NCBI RefSeq assembly: GCF_001028665.1 | Contig: NZ_CP011503.1 | Coordinates: 62,001-126,000, forward strand | Reading direction: 5' to 3' | Length of the DNA stretch: 64,000 nt | Origin: Burkholderia pyrrocinia | Lineage (GTDB): Bacteria > Pseudomonadota > Gammaproteobacteria > Burkholderiales > Burkholderiaceae | Part shown: in pieces, positions 19,679 through 29,828 of the stretch | Layout of the letters: every line of letters starts with the position of its first letter | Numbering within the stretch: the first letter of the stretch is position 1 | Notes under the pieces: model-generated | What the model was told of the DNA's origin: nothing | Seen by the model: the letters and a program-made list of their open reading frames with translations, nothing else | Database searches by the model: none | Position numbers and translations under genes: made by a program

Positions 19679-19942
19679 ATGAAGAAATCCCTCCTCGTAG
19701 CTTCCCTGTTGGCTGCTGTTGCACTGGCTGCTTGCAACAAGAGCGCTGATCAAGCTGCTTCGTCGGCTGCAAGCGACGCGGCTGCTGCTGCTTCGACGGC
19801 TGCTTCGGCAGTTGCTGGTGCAGCGAGCGACGCTGCTGCCGCTGCTTCGTCGGCAACGGCTGCTGCGAGCGACGCTGCTGCTGCAGTGGCGTCGGCTGCT
19901 TCGGCAGCGACGGCTGCTCCGGCTTCGGGCGCAAGCCAGTAA
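19679..19942 (+). CDS. Small alanine-rich lipoprotein
   Basis: An 87-aa protein with a textbook lipoprotein signal: MKKSLLVASLLAAVALAAC, lipobox LAAC with Cys19 as the lipidated residue. The mature part is almost only Ala, Ser, Thr and Asp, with repeats of the type AASDAAAAAS every 10-17 residues; such patterns can form alanine-zipper coiled coils like those of Lpp or OprI. The C-terminus is GASQ, without the terminal Lys that attaches Lpp to peptidoglycan. Alanine codons are mainly GCT, unlike neighbouring genes. A Shine-Dalgarno-like AAAGGA is upstream and a strong terminator directly follows. Probably an abundant outer-membrane or periplasmic protein; function unknown. Confidence 0.85.
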   Translation: MKKSLLVASLLAAVALAACNKSADQAASSAASDAAAAASTAASAVAGAASDAAAAASSATAAASDAAAAVASAASAATAAPASGASQ

Positions 19943-19958
19943 GCCTCAGCATCAGCTG

Positions 19959-19989
19959 AAAAAAAACCGGCCCACGGGCCGGTTTTTTT
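19959..19989 (+). terminator. Rho-independent terminator after the lipoprotein
   Basis: A-tract, then CCGGCCC (19967-19973) and GGGCCGG (19976-19982) separated by AC, then seven T. A-T pairing extends the stem. It works in both directions and also suits the MBL-hydrolase transcript ending at 20056. Confidence 0.93.
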
Positions 19990-20055
19990 ACGTCTGCGGT
20001 TTCCGGATCGATCGCCCGGCAGTCGCACCGGGCCGCCACCGCGGCCCTGCCCCGC

Positions 20056-20832
20056 TCAACCGAGCATCAGCCAGTCGAACCCCGCGTCCTGCGTGGCCAC
20101 GACCACGTCTTCCCCGCTCGTCCCCAGCACGCCGGCAAACGCCTGGCGGGCCAGTTCCGGCAGGTTGTTCTGCTGGCTCAGATGGGCCGCGACCAGGTGC
20201 TGGAGGCGGCTGCGTTCGAGCGACGCGAGGATGTCGGCCGCCGCGTCGTTGCTCAGGTGACCGTGGTTGCCGCCGATCCGCGCCTTCAGAGACTGCGGAT
20301 AGCGGCTCGCGGCCAGCATCGCCGTGTCATGGTTGGATTCGAGCACCAGCGCGTCACAGCCGCTCAGGACGGCCGTGATGTGCGGCGTGGCCATTCCGAC
20401 GTCCGTCAACACGCCGAGCCGGCTGCAGCCGTCCATAAAGACGAACTGGAGCGGCTCGCGCGCATCGTGAGGGACCGTATAGGGTATGACGGCCAGATCG
20501 CGGATCGCGGCCGTCTCGTCGCCCCACAGCACGTGGAGATCGACATCGGCCTCGTCCGCGCCTACCGCCCGCGCGGTGCCCCAGCTCATGTAGAGCGGCA
20601 GCGACGCGCGCCGGGCGAGCGTCAGCGCACTGCCGACGTGGTCGCTGTGTTCATGGGTGATGAGGATCGCATCGAGATCATCGATGCCGAGATTCAGTCG
20701 GCCGAGCCGGCGCTCGACCTCCTTGGCAGAAAAGCCGCAGTCGAGCAGCACGCGGGTGGTCGTCGTGCCGCTCGAGGCCTCGACGACCAGCGCGTTGCCT
20801 TCGCTGCCGCTTCCGAGGCTGGCGAATCGCAC
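20056..20832 (-). CDS. MBL-fold metallohydrolase (YycJ/WalJ-like)
   Basis: A 258-aa single-domain metallo-beta-lactamase-fold hydrolase with the zinc motif THEHSDHVG (HxHxDH, residues 60-65), an N-terminal strand region MRFASLGSGSEGNALVVEAS, later histidines in TVPHDAREPL, and SNHDTAML and GNHGHLSND blocks. This combination is typical of the YycJ group, cytosolic hydrolases with phosphodiesterase or exonuclease activity in some members. The start is GTG at 20832, five bases after the bamC stop, indicating tight coupling in a dapA-bamC-MBL operon. Substrate unproven. Confidence 0.87.
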   Translation of the reverse strand: MRFASLGSGSEGNALVVEASSGTTTTRVLLDCGFSAKEVERRLGRLNLGIDDLDAILITHEHSDHVGSALTLARRASLPLYMSWGTARAVGADEADVDLHVLWGDETAAIRDLAVIPYTVPHDAREPLQFVFMDGCSRLGVLTDVGMATPHITAVLSGCDALVLESNHDTAMLAASRYPQSLKARIGGNHGHLSNDAAADILASLERSRLQHLVAAHLSQQNNLPELARQAFAGVLGTSGEDVVVATQDAGFDWLMLG

Positions 20833-20836
20833 GCGC

Positions 20837-21982
20837 TCAGTTCAACTGCGCGTGCAGCAGCGAAATGATCCGCTGCGCGTCCGACGAATTGTCGACCTGG
20901 CCGTTTGCGCCGACCACCGCGACCTGCGTGCCGCCGTTGCCTTGCGCACGCACGTTGACCAGGAATTCCTTGCCCGGCTTCGCCGCTGCCGGACCGCCGT
21001 AGAACAGCTTGCCGAACAGGCCGTCGCGCTTGAGCTCTTCCATCGAATTCGCGTAGCGCACGGTGTACACGCCCTTCTCGCGGTCGCGATTGTCGACCGT
21101 GAAGTTGGTACGGTCGAGCGCGAGGCCCACGCGCAGCCACGCACGGTCGAACGACTCGGCCAGTTGCAGCGTCGCGGCGCCGGTGCTCGTGTCGCTGACC
21201 TGCGCCGGTGCCGTCGCGGGATGCGCATCGGTCAGCAGTTGCTTCGCCTGCGCGTCGGTCAGGCCGAACTTCTGCATCAGCTTCGACAGGAACACGGCTT
21301 CGAGCACCGGATTGCGCGGACGCTCTTCCCAGCGCGACGACGTGCCGCCCTGCGGGCCGACCATCATTTCTTCCATCGCGCTATGCGTGATCGAGATGTC
21401 GGTGTTGCCGTCCGACGTGCGGTTCACGAGCGTACGGAAACGGTCGCGCGTGCCGGACGAGTACGCGAAATCGATGACCTTGCCGATCGTGCGGCGGAAC
21501 CAGTCGTCGGGAATGTTCGCGCGGTTCTCGGCCCAGTCGGTGGCCATGATGCCCGTCGACGGCGCATCGGTCTTCAGCGAGAAACCGTTCTCCTGCCAGA
21601 ACTCCTTCAGGATTGGCCACAACTGCTCGGGCGTCCGGCCATCGACGACGAGCCAGCGGCGATCGCCGTCGCGCTCGATGTGCATGCCGAGCGGATCCTG
21701 CGCGCTCGGGATGCCGTCGGTCGCGTTGCCGGCCTGCGTCGTGACTCGCGGCGGCAGCGTGCCGAGCCCGGCGTTGGTCGGCGGCGCGACGAACTGCTGG
21801 GTCGTCGGCACCGGCTTCAGGTCGCTCGGCACCGCGAGCGGCGGCGCCGAACCGGTGTTCTTGTAGTTGACCCGATCAGGGGCCAGGTAATCGTTCAGCG
21901 TATCGCAGCCGGCGAGCGCGCCCAGCGCCAGCGCCACCACCGACATCTGGATGGCGCGAGAGGAAATGGCGAAACGTTTCAT
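20837..21982 (-). CDS. bamC: Outer membrane assembly lipoprotein BamC
   Basis: Lipoprotein of the BAM complex that inserts beta-barrel proteins in the outer membrane. The 381-aa product has a signal peptide and lipobox LAGC (Cys26), the unstructured N-terminal segment (NDYLAPDRVNYKNTG and following) and two helix-grip domains containing VDGRTPEQLWPILKEFWQEN and LQLAESFDRAWLRVGLALDR. Similar to E. coli BamC (formerly NlpB, 344 aa) but longer. It is directly downstream of dapA, the same order as dapA-bamC in E. coli. Confidence 0.92.
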   Translation of the reverse strand: MKRFAISSRAIQMSVVALALGALAGCDTLNDYLAPDRVNYKNTGSAPPLAVPSDLKPVPTTQQFVAPPTNAGLGTLPPRVTTQAGNATDGIPSAQDPLGMHIERDGDRRWLVVDGRTPEQLWPILKEFWQENGFSLKTDAPSTGIMATDWAENRANIPDDWFRRTIGKVIDFAYSSGTRDRFRTLVNRTSDGNTDISITHSAMEEMMVGPQGGTSSRWEERPRNPVLEAVFLSKLMQKFGLTDAQAKQLLTDAHPATAPAQVSDTSTGAATLQLAESFDRAWLRVGLALDRTNFTVDNRDREKGVYTVRYANSMEELKRDGLFGKLFYGGPAAAKPGKEFLVNVRAQGNGGTQVAVVGANGQVDNSSDAQRIISLLHAQLN

Positions 21983-22093
21983 GAAATCCTTCGTCTTGCT
22001 TGAACGCTCGTCAGGAGCGGCGCCGGACGGAGCCGGCCGGTGCGGGTTGATCAGGGGTCGAGCCGGCGGCCGCAGGGCGCGGCCGCCTCGGCA

Positions 22094-22999
<906 letters not shown>

Positions 23000-23045
23000 G
23001 AAACGCGATTGATTGTGTACCGGTAAACGTTGAGATTGTAGCGGA

Positions 23046-23648
23046 TTAGCCGGGCAGTTCGTAACGTGGAATTCCCGCCCCCGCCTTCGGGGTCGCGCCC
23101 TCGCGCACTGCGCAGAGACGCTGGACGAACGCCTCGCGCGGCGCGGCGACGAAACCATCCTCGTACGCGACCACCCGCAGGCGGCCGTGCACGGCGTCCA
23201 GCAGCTCGCCCGGGGCGAGCAGGAACGCGGGGTTGGACGGTTTGCCGACCGTTTCGTTTCCTTGCGCGAAAGTTTCGTAGATGAGCACGCCGCCCGGGGC
23301 CACCGCATCGAGCAGATGGGGCCAGAGCGGGCGATGCAGATAATGGGTGACGATCACGGCCGAAAACCGCTCGCCGGCCGGCAGCGGCCACGGCGCGCCT
23401 TCGAGATCGGCATCGCGGGCATCGACGCCCGCAATCGTGCGCAACGCGGCCAGCGCGGCCGGGTCGCGGTCGAGCGCGACCACCGGATGCCCATGCGACG
23501 CGAACCAGCGCGCATGGCGGCCCCCGCCCGCGGCGACGTCGAGCACCGCGCCGCCGGCCGGAACGAGCCGCGACCATTGCGCGACCCAGCGCGACGGCTC
23601 GGCCTGTGCGACGTGGCCGCCCGCGGCGGCGATGACGGATTCGCTCAT
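23046..23648 (-). CDS. Class I SAM-dependent methyltransferase (TehB-like)
   Basis: A 200-aa protein of the small methyltransferase type. Motif I is [19 protein letters not shown] (about 35-53), followed by the acidic end of strand 2 in [11 protein letters not shown], motif II-like [20 protein letters not shown] and the post-motif [17 protein letters not shown]. Phe/Ala-rich loops suggest a small-molecule substrate such as a metalloid or thiol, but none can be named. It lies between trpS and dapA on the same strand with a 9-bp gap to trpS. No signal peptide. Confidence 0.85.
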   Translation of the reverse strand: MSESVIAAAGGHVAQAEPSRWVAQWSRLVPAGGAVLDVAAGGGRHARWFASHGHPVVALDRDPAALAALRTIAGVDARDADLEGAPWPLPAGERFSAVIVTHYLHRPLWPHLLDAVAPGGVLIYETFAQGNETVGKPSNPAFLLAPGELLDAVHGRLRVVAYEDGFVAAPREAFVQRLCAVREGATPKAGAGIPRYELPG

Positions 23649-23657
23649 GCAGTCGGA

Positions 23658-24860
<1,203 letters not shown>

Positions 24861-24868
24861 GATTGTCG

Positions 24869-25531
24869 TTAGAGAAGCGAGGCGAATGGAGACAGGATGG
24901 CGCTCAGCACGGCATAGCCGACGTTGACGAGCGGGCGCAGCCAGAAGTTCGTCAGCACGCCCGTCGCGACCAGCGCGAGGACGATGATGAAACCGTACGG
25001 CTCGATGCGCGACAGCGCGATCGATTGCTTCGGCGGCAGCAGCGCCGCCAGGATGCGGCCGCCGTCGAGCGGCGGCAGCGGAAACAGGTTCAGCACGCCG
25101 AGCACGAGGTTCGCGCTGACGCCGGCAAACGCCATCCGCGTGAAGAACGGCTCGTCGATGCCGACCGCGGGCAGCACGAGGGTCAGCAGCCCCCAGATCA
25201 GCGCCTGCACGAAGTTGCAGGCCGGGCCCGCGAGCGCTACCCACAGGCTGCCCCAGCGCGGATCGCGCAGGTTGCCGAACGAAACCGGCACCGGCTTCGC
25301 ATAGCCGAACAGGAACGCGCCGCCCGTCAGGAAATACATCGCGAGCGGGATCGCGATCGTGCCGATCGGATCGATGTGGCGCATCGGATTGAACGACACG
25401 CGCCCCATCACGTAGGCGGTGTTGTCGCCGAGCAGGCGGGCGGCGTAGCCGTGCGCGGCCTCGTGCAACGTGATCGCGAAGATCACGGGCAGCGCGTAGA
25501 CGGCGATGGTCTGTATCAGGGAAGCATCCAT
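24869..25531 (-). CDS. Site-2 protease family (M50) membrane metalloprotease
   Basis: A 220-aa polytopic membrane protein with the zinc-binding HEAAHG motif in the first transmembrane segment (TLHEAAHGYAARLLGD, about 22-37) and the second ligand motif NLFPLPPLDGGRILAAL (about 168-184). About six hydrophobic helices are visible. There is no PDZ domain, so it is a small RseP-unrelated S2P, group III-like. The substrate is unknown. It lies between the YciO-type gene and trpS on the same strand, an arrangement conserved in many beta- and gammaproteobacteria. Confidence 0.92.
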   Translation of the reverse strand: MDASLIQTIAVYALPVIFAITLHEAAHGYAARLLGDNTAYVMGRVSFNPMRHIDPIGTIAIPLAMYFLTGGAFLFGYAKPVPVSFGNLRDPRWGSLWVALAGPACNFVQALIWGLLTLVLPAVGIDEPFFTRMAFAGVSANLVLGVLNLFPLPPLDGGRILAALLPPKQSIALSRIEPYGFIIVLALVATGVLTNFWLRPLVNVGYAVLSAILSPFASLL

Positions 25532-25581
25532 ATCGCGTTATTGTAACAAGCGCACTCGCGCAAAAATGGAACGGCGCGCGC

Positions 25582-26214
25582 TTACGCGGCCGAGAGTCCG
25601 AACGGTTCGAGCGCGCCGCGCCCCGCGCGCACGAGTTCCGGCTCGTTGCCGGTCAGGTCGATCACCGTCGACGGCTCGCGCGGGCACGCGCCGCCGTCGA
25701 TCACGAGGTCGACCTGTTTCTCGAGCCGCGCACGAATGTCGTCCGGATCGTTGAGCGGTTCGTCGTCCGGCGGCAGGATCAGCGTCGTGCCGAGCAGCGG
25801 CTGACCGAGCGATTCCAGCAGCGCGAGCGTGATCGCGTGATCGGGCACGCGCAGCCCGATCGTCTTGCGCGACGGGTGCGACAACCGGCGCGGCACTTCC
25901 TTCGTCGCCTGCAGGATGAATACGTACGGGCCCGGCGTCACCGACTTGATCTGCCGGTACTGGCGATTGTCGACCATCGCGAAGTTGGCGAGCTCCGACA
26001 GGTCGCGCACGAGCAGCGACAGGTGCTGCTTCTCGTCGAGGCCGCGAATCCGGCGGACCCGCTCGACCGCATCCTTGTCGTCGAGATGGCACGCGAGCGC
26101 ATAGCTCGAATCGGTCGGCATCGCGATCACGCCGCCCTTGCTGACGATCTCGACGGCCTGCTTGATCAGGCGCGGCTGCGGATTATCCGGATGAATCCTG
26201 AAGAACTGGGACAT
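25582..26214 (-). CDS. YciO/Sua5 family protein (threonylcarbamoyl-AMP synthase-like)
   Basis: A 210-aa protein of the YrdC/Sua5/YciO fold. Core sequence: GGVIAMPTDSSYALACHLDD (about 27-46), GLDEKQHLSLLVRDLSELAN, TPGPYVFILQATKEVPRRLS, KTIGLRVPDH and LPPDDEPLNDPDDI. PTDSSYAL resembles the TsaC nucleotide site (PTDTVYGL in TsaC), but the Ser-Ser and the KQHLSLL pattern place it with YciO. YciO members have weak or no t6A-synthase activity, so tRNA modification is possible but unproven. Between the PHP phosphatase and M50 protease genes. Confidence 0.85.
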   Translation of the reverse strand: MSQFFRIHPDNPQPRLIKQAVEIVSKGGVIAMPTDSSYALACHLDDKDAVERVRRIRGLDEKQHLSLLVRDLSELANFAMVDNRQYRQIKSVTPGPYVFILQATKEVPRRLSHPSRKTIGLRVPDHAITLALLESLGQPLLGTTLILPPDDEPLNDPDDIRARLEKQVDLVIDGGACPREPSTVIDLTGNEPELVRAGRGALEPFGLSAA

Positions 26215-26287
26215 GGAAGCAGATAAAGAGGGGGGAAGTCGGATGCGCGCGTCGGCAGCAACTCGGGCGGCGGGCGGCCGCCCGGCG

Positions 26288-27127
26288 TCAGAGCCAGCGC
26301 TCCCAGACCGGTGTCAGGTCGGACGGCAGCGGCGGCAAGCCGCCGAGCTCGACGCGGCCCTCGCCCGGCGCATGGAAATCCGAGCCGCGCGACACTTCGA
26401 AGCCGAAGCGGCGGGCAACGTCCGCGTATTCGCGGTATTGGTCGGGCGTGTGGCTGCCCGTGACGACCTCGATCGCGCGGCCGCCGAGATCGATGAACTC
26501 GCCGAAGAACGCGTCGAATTCGACGGGCGTATAGCGGTAACGGCCCGGATGCGCGACCACGGCTTCCCCGCCCGCCGCGCGGATCCACCCGACCGCGTCG
26601 GACAGCGTCGCCCAGCGATGCGGGACGAACCCGGGCTTGCCGTCGCCGAGCAGGCGGTCGAACACGTCGGACGTCGATTCGGCGTGGCCGTTTTCGACGA
26701 GAAAACGCGCGAAGTGCGTGCGCGAGATCAGGTCGGGATTCGATACGTACTTCAGCGCGCCTTCGTACGCGCCGGGAATGCCGAGCGTCTCGAGCTGCGC
26801 GCCGATCGCCCGCGCGCGCGCCGCGCGGCCGTGGCGCGTGCGGTACAGGCCGTCGACGAGCGCCGGGTTCGCGGGATCGATGTTCAGGCCGACGATGTGC
26901 ACGGTGCGCGATGCCCACGTGACCGAAATCTCGACACCGCTCAGGTAGTGCATGCCGAGCGCTTTCGCCTCGCTGCGCGCCGCCGCCTGGCCGCCGATCT
27001 CGTCGTGGTCGGTCAGCGCCCACAGGGTCACGCCGCCGGCATGGGCACGGCGCGCGACATCGGCAGGCGACAGCAACCCGTCGGAAACATTCGAATGGCA
27101 GTGGAGATCAGCGTTCATTGTCGGCAT
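26288..27127 (-). CDS. PHP-domain phosphoesterase (RnaAM/YciV-like)
   Basis: A 279-aa metal-dependent phosphatase. PHP motifs in order: NADLHCHSNVSDG (metal ligands), LWALTDHDEIGGQ, GVEISVTW, VVAHPGRYRYTP and RGSDFHAPGE. The E. coli relative YciV (Rnm/TrpH) hydrolyses 3',5'-nucleoside bisphosphates and trims 5' ends of short RNAs. The order PHP-YciO-M50-TrpS suggests a conserved unit with RNA-linked roles. Two ATGs, at 27127 and 27118, are close; MNADLHCH at 27118 fits family starts as well. About 70 bp after it come the YciO-type genes. Confidence 0.88.
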   Translation of the reverse strand: MPTMNADLHCHSNVSDGLLSPADVARRAHAGGVTLWALTDHDEIGGQAAARSEAKALGMHYLSGVEISVTWASRTVHIVGLNIDPANPALVDGLYRTRHGRAARARAIGAQLETLGIPGAYEGALKYVSNPDLISRTHFARFLVENGHAESTSDVFDRLLGDGKPGFVPHRWATLSDAVGWIRAAGGEAVVAHPGRYRYTPVEFDAFFGEFIDLGGRAIEVVTGSHTPDQYREYADVARRFGFEVSRGSDFHAPGEGRVELGGLPPLPSDLTPVWERWL

Positions 27128-27200
27128 GGCAGGTAAGGCTTCATTCTACTGCAACGCGGCAATTGCGCCGCCCGCCTGCCCCGCCGCCGCCGTCGCGCGC

Positions 27201-28091
27201 CTACGCGCAGAACGCCTCGATCAGCGCCGCGATCTGCTCGGGTTGGTCGTGATGCACCATGTGGCCGGCATCCTCGACGAGCTTCTCGCGCCAGTCGGGG
27301 AATGCGTTGAAACGCGCCTTGAATTCCGGCAGCGGGATGTCGCCGGCGATGTACGCGAGCGTCGGCGAATTGACGGCCTCGACGTGCAGCACCTTCGCGC
27401 GCACCTGCTTCCAGGTGGCCATCACCTCGTCGAGCCGGTACAGCAGCGGACCCGGCATCTTGTGCGCGGGGTCCGCGAGCAGGTGGTAGAGGCCGTCGTC
27501 GCCGCGCTTCGACCAGTGCGCGGCGAGGAATGCGGCGCGCTGCGGGTCGAGCCGCGGATTGGTCCTGGTCAGGCGCGCCGCCACCTCGTCGAGGGATGCG
27601 TAAGGCCGCAGCGCGGGCGGCTCGCGCAGCTCGTCCAGCCAGCCGCGCAGCCGGCGCGGCGCCTGCTCGGCCCGCGCGGGCGCGAGCCCGAAACCCTCGA
27701 GGTCGACCACGCGCCGCACGCGTTCCGGCCGCGCGCCCGCGTACAGGCACACGACGTTCGCGCCCATGCTGTGCCCGACCAGGTTGACTTCGCCGGCCGG
27801 CGCATAGTGGTCGACGAGCGCATCGAGGTCGCCCAGGTATTCATGGAACCAGTAGTGGCCGCCGCCCTGCCGCGCGACCGGCCAGTCGGACAGCCCGAAG
27901 CCGCGCGCATCGGGCGCGATCACCTGCCAGTCGCCCGCGAGCGCGTCGACGACGAACTGGAACGACGCCGCGACGTCCATCCAGCCGTGCAGCATGAACA
28001 GCGTCGGCGCATCGGGCCGGCCCCAGCGCCGCACATGCAGCTTCACGCCGCGCACCGTGACGAAATCGGAAACAGAACTCGAGGCACTCAT
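27201..28091 (-). CDS. Alpha/beta hydrolase
   Basis: A 296-aa serine hydrolase-fold protein. Elements: N-terminal strand KLHVRRWGRPDAPTLFMLHG with the HG oxyanion (about 33-34), the nucleophile elbow VNLVGHSMGANVVCLYAG (Ser107 region), a lid segment (APRRLRGWLDELREPPALRP) and the C-terminal histidine EDAGHMVHHDQPEQI. The acid is probably the Asp of YIAGDIPLPEF. No signal peptide, so it is cytosolic. Substrate cannot be predicted. It begins with ATG at 28091; a perfect TATAAT lies 32 bp upstream. Confidence 0.88.
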   Translation of the reverse strand: MSASSSVSDFVTVRGVKLHVRRWGRPDAPTLFMLHGWMDVAASFQFVVDALAGDWQVIAPDARGFGLSDWPVARQGGGHYWFHEYLGDLDALVDHYAPAGEVNLVGHSMGANVVCLYAGARPERVRRVVDLEGFGLAPARAEQAPRRLRGWLDELREPPALRPYASLDEVAARLTRTNPRLDPQRAAFLAAHWSKRGDDGLYHLLADPAHKMPGPLLYRLDEVMATWKQVRAKVLHVEAVNSPTLAYIAGDIPLPEFKARFNAFPDWREKLVEDAGHMVHHDQPEQIAALIEAFCA

Positions 28092-28122
28092 TGCAGCCGC
28101 CAGAAAAAAGAATGGTCGTTCG

Positions 28123-28128
28123 ATTATA
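28123..28128 (-). promoter_or_regulatory. -10 element of the alpha/beta hydrolase
   Basis: Perfect TATAAT on the minus strand about 32 bp before the ATG. No good -35 at the usual spacing, so transcription strength is uncertain. Confidence 0.4.
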
Positions 28129-28278
28129 GCGGCGACGCCCTCGTTCCGGCGGTCGGCAGTCGAGGCCCCTCTCTAGCGGTGCGGCGGCTCGAGGTCCGAC
28201 GAAACGACCGGGAAGCGCCATCGGCCGGGCGCGCGGGCCGGCCTGGCGGCAGGCAACACGTAGCCGGACGCGATCCGG

Positions 28279-29136
28279 CTAACGCGCCGCGTTTCCGTCC
28301 GCTGCGTCCTGCGCGGCCAGTTCGTCGAGTTCGGCCTGCTCGAATCCGGCATCGCGCCGCGCATCGAAGTTGAACGGGCCGCGCAGCCGCGGCGCATGAT
28401 ATTGCTCGGCAAGCTGGCGGTAGGCCGGCACCGGATCGCGGCCGGTTTCGTCGCACAGATGCCGGAACCAGCGGTTGCCGATCGCGACATGGCCGACCTC
28501 GTCGCGCAGGATCACGTCGAGGATCGCGGCCGACGCATCGTCGCCCGCCTGTACGAGCCGCGCACGGATCGGCGGCGAAGCATCGAGCCCGCGGGCCTCG
28601 AGCGTGCGCGGCACGAGCGCCATGCGCGCCAGCACATCGCCCTTGGTCCGCTCGCACATCTCCCACAGCCCGTTGTGCGCGGGAAAATCGCCGTACGCAT
28701 GCCCGAATGCCGCCAGCCGGTCGGACAGCAGCGTGAAGTGACAGGCCTCCTCGGCCGCGACCTTCAGCCAGTCCGCATAAAACGCATCCGGCAGGCCCGC
28801 GAAGCGCCACACCGCGTCGAGCGCCAGATTGATCGCATTGAATTCGATATGGGCGAGCGCGTGCAGCAACACCGCGCGCCCTTCGGGCGAACGCATGCTG
28901 CGTCGCTCGAGCTGGCGCGGCTCGACGAGCGCCGGACGTGCCGGGCGCCCGGGCAGATCACCCGGTTCGTGCAGGTCGAGCGACGGCGCAATCGCGGCCT
29001 GCCCGGCCAGCAGCGCGTCGTACAGCGAACGCACCTGCGCGGCCTTGGCCGCAGGTGCGGATACACGCAGCGCGTCGAGCGCAACGCGACGCACACAGGC
29101 CGGCACATGACCGAAAGAAGAAGACTCCATGCTCAT
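28279..29136 (-). CDS. DUF455 family ferritin-like protein
   Basis: A 285-aa all-helical protein with di-iron-type motifs spaced as in ferritin-like enzymes: LAHIEFNAINLALDA (E-x-x-x-N), KVAAEEACHFTLLSDRL (E-x-x-H) and VILRDEVGHVAIGNRWF (E-x-x-H). These make it a probable metal-binding oxygenase, like the MiaE-type tRNA hydroxylases and related ferritin-like families, but the substrate is unknown. Starts at 29136 (MSMESSSFGHV) or 29130. The open frame runs 123 bp further upstream into the divergent spacer and is not family-like. Divergent from the gamma carbonic anhydrase. A hairpin, AGCCGGA/TCCGGCT (28262-28280), overlaps the stop codon. Confidence 0.85.
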   Translation of the reverse strand: MSMESSSFGHVPACVRRVALDALRVSAPAAKAAQVRSLYDALLAGQAAIAPSLDLHEPGDLPGRPARPALVEPRQLERRSMRSPEGRAVLLHALAHIEFNAINLALDAVWRFAGLPDAFYADWLKVAAEEACHFTLLSDRLAAFGHAYGDFPAHNGLWEMCERTKGDVLARMALVPRTLEARGLDASPPIRARLVQAGDDASAAILDVILRDEVGHVAIGNRWFRHLCDETGRDPVPAYRQLAEQYHAPRLRGPFNFDARRDAGFEQAELDELAAQDAADGNAAR

Positions 29137-29187
29137 AAACGGGGACACCCTGCGCGCGCATCGCGGGAGCGCACGCACGCGACGGTT

Positions 29188-29193
29188 TACAAT
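29188..29193 (+). promoter_or_regulatory. Candidate -10 element of the gamma carbonic anhydrase gene
   Basis: TACAAT 86 bp upstream of the GTG start; no recognisable -35. Weak. Confidence 0.3.
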
Positions 29194-29279
29194 ATGCGAT
29201 TGTTCCGCGGCGCCATGCGCCGGGCAAACCAGACGCGCCATTCTACCGGCGCCCATCACCGAAGAGACAAGGAGACTCC

Positions 29280-29804
29280 GTGACGATCTACAAGCTGGGC
29301 GATACGGCCCCGACGATCCACGAAAGCGTATTCGTCGCCGATACGGCGGCCATCATCGGCAAGGTCGTGCTCGAGGAAAACGCGAGCGTCTGGTTCGGCG
29401 CGACGATTCGCGGCGACAACGAGACGATTGCGGTCGGCGCCGGCAGCAACGTCCAGGAAGGCGCGGTACTGCACACGGACCCCGGCTTTCCGCTGACGAT
29501 TGCCGAAAACGTGACGATCGGGCACCAGGCGATGCTGCACGGCTGCACGATCGGCGAAGGTTCGCTGATCGGTATTCAGGCGGTGGTCTTGAATGGAGCG
29601 GTCATCGGCCGCAACTGTCTGGTTGGTGCCGGCGCGGTCGTGACGGAAGGCAAGACGTTCCCGGACAACTCGCTGATTCTCGGCGCACCGGCGAAAGTCG
29701 TGCGCGAGTTGTCGGCAGAGGACATCGCGCGGTTGCGCGCAAACGCGAAGACGTATGTCGAGCGGCGTGCGCATTTCAAGGAGCAACTCGTGCGGATCGG
29801 GTGA
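29280..29804 (+). CDS. Gamma-class carbonic anhydrase family protein
   Basis: A 174-aa left-handed beta-helix protein of the hexapeptide-repeat class. Repeats such as ASVWFGATIRGDNETIAVGA and NVTIGHQAMLHGCTIGEGSL contain the three histidines (LHTD, GHQAMLH) expected to bind zinc. The glutamates of the archaeal enzyme Cam are not all in place, as in many bacterial YrdA-type members, so activity is uncertain. The start is GTG at 29280, preceded by AGGAGACTCC. A 24-bp gap leads to hslO, so the two may be co-transcribed. Confidence 0.92.
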   Translation: MTIYKLGDTAPTIHESVFVADTAAIIGKVVLEENASVWFGATIRGDNETIAVGAGSNVQEGAVLHTDPGFPLTIAENVTIGHQAMLHGCTIGEGSLIGIQAVVLNGAVIGRNCLVGAGAVVTEGKTFPDNSLILGAPAKVVRELSAEDIARLRANAKTYVERRAHFKEQLVRIG

Positions 29805-29828
29805 TTCGCGCGATTTCAAGGAAGAAGA

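Noticed and set aside
19719..20378. Leu/Arg-rich open frame overlapping the alanine-rich lipoprotein
   Set aside because: It is the +1 frame of GCT repeats and has no start signal or family.
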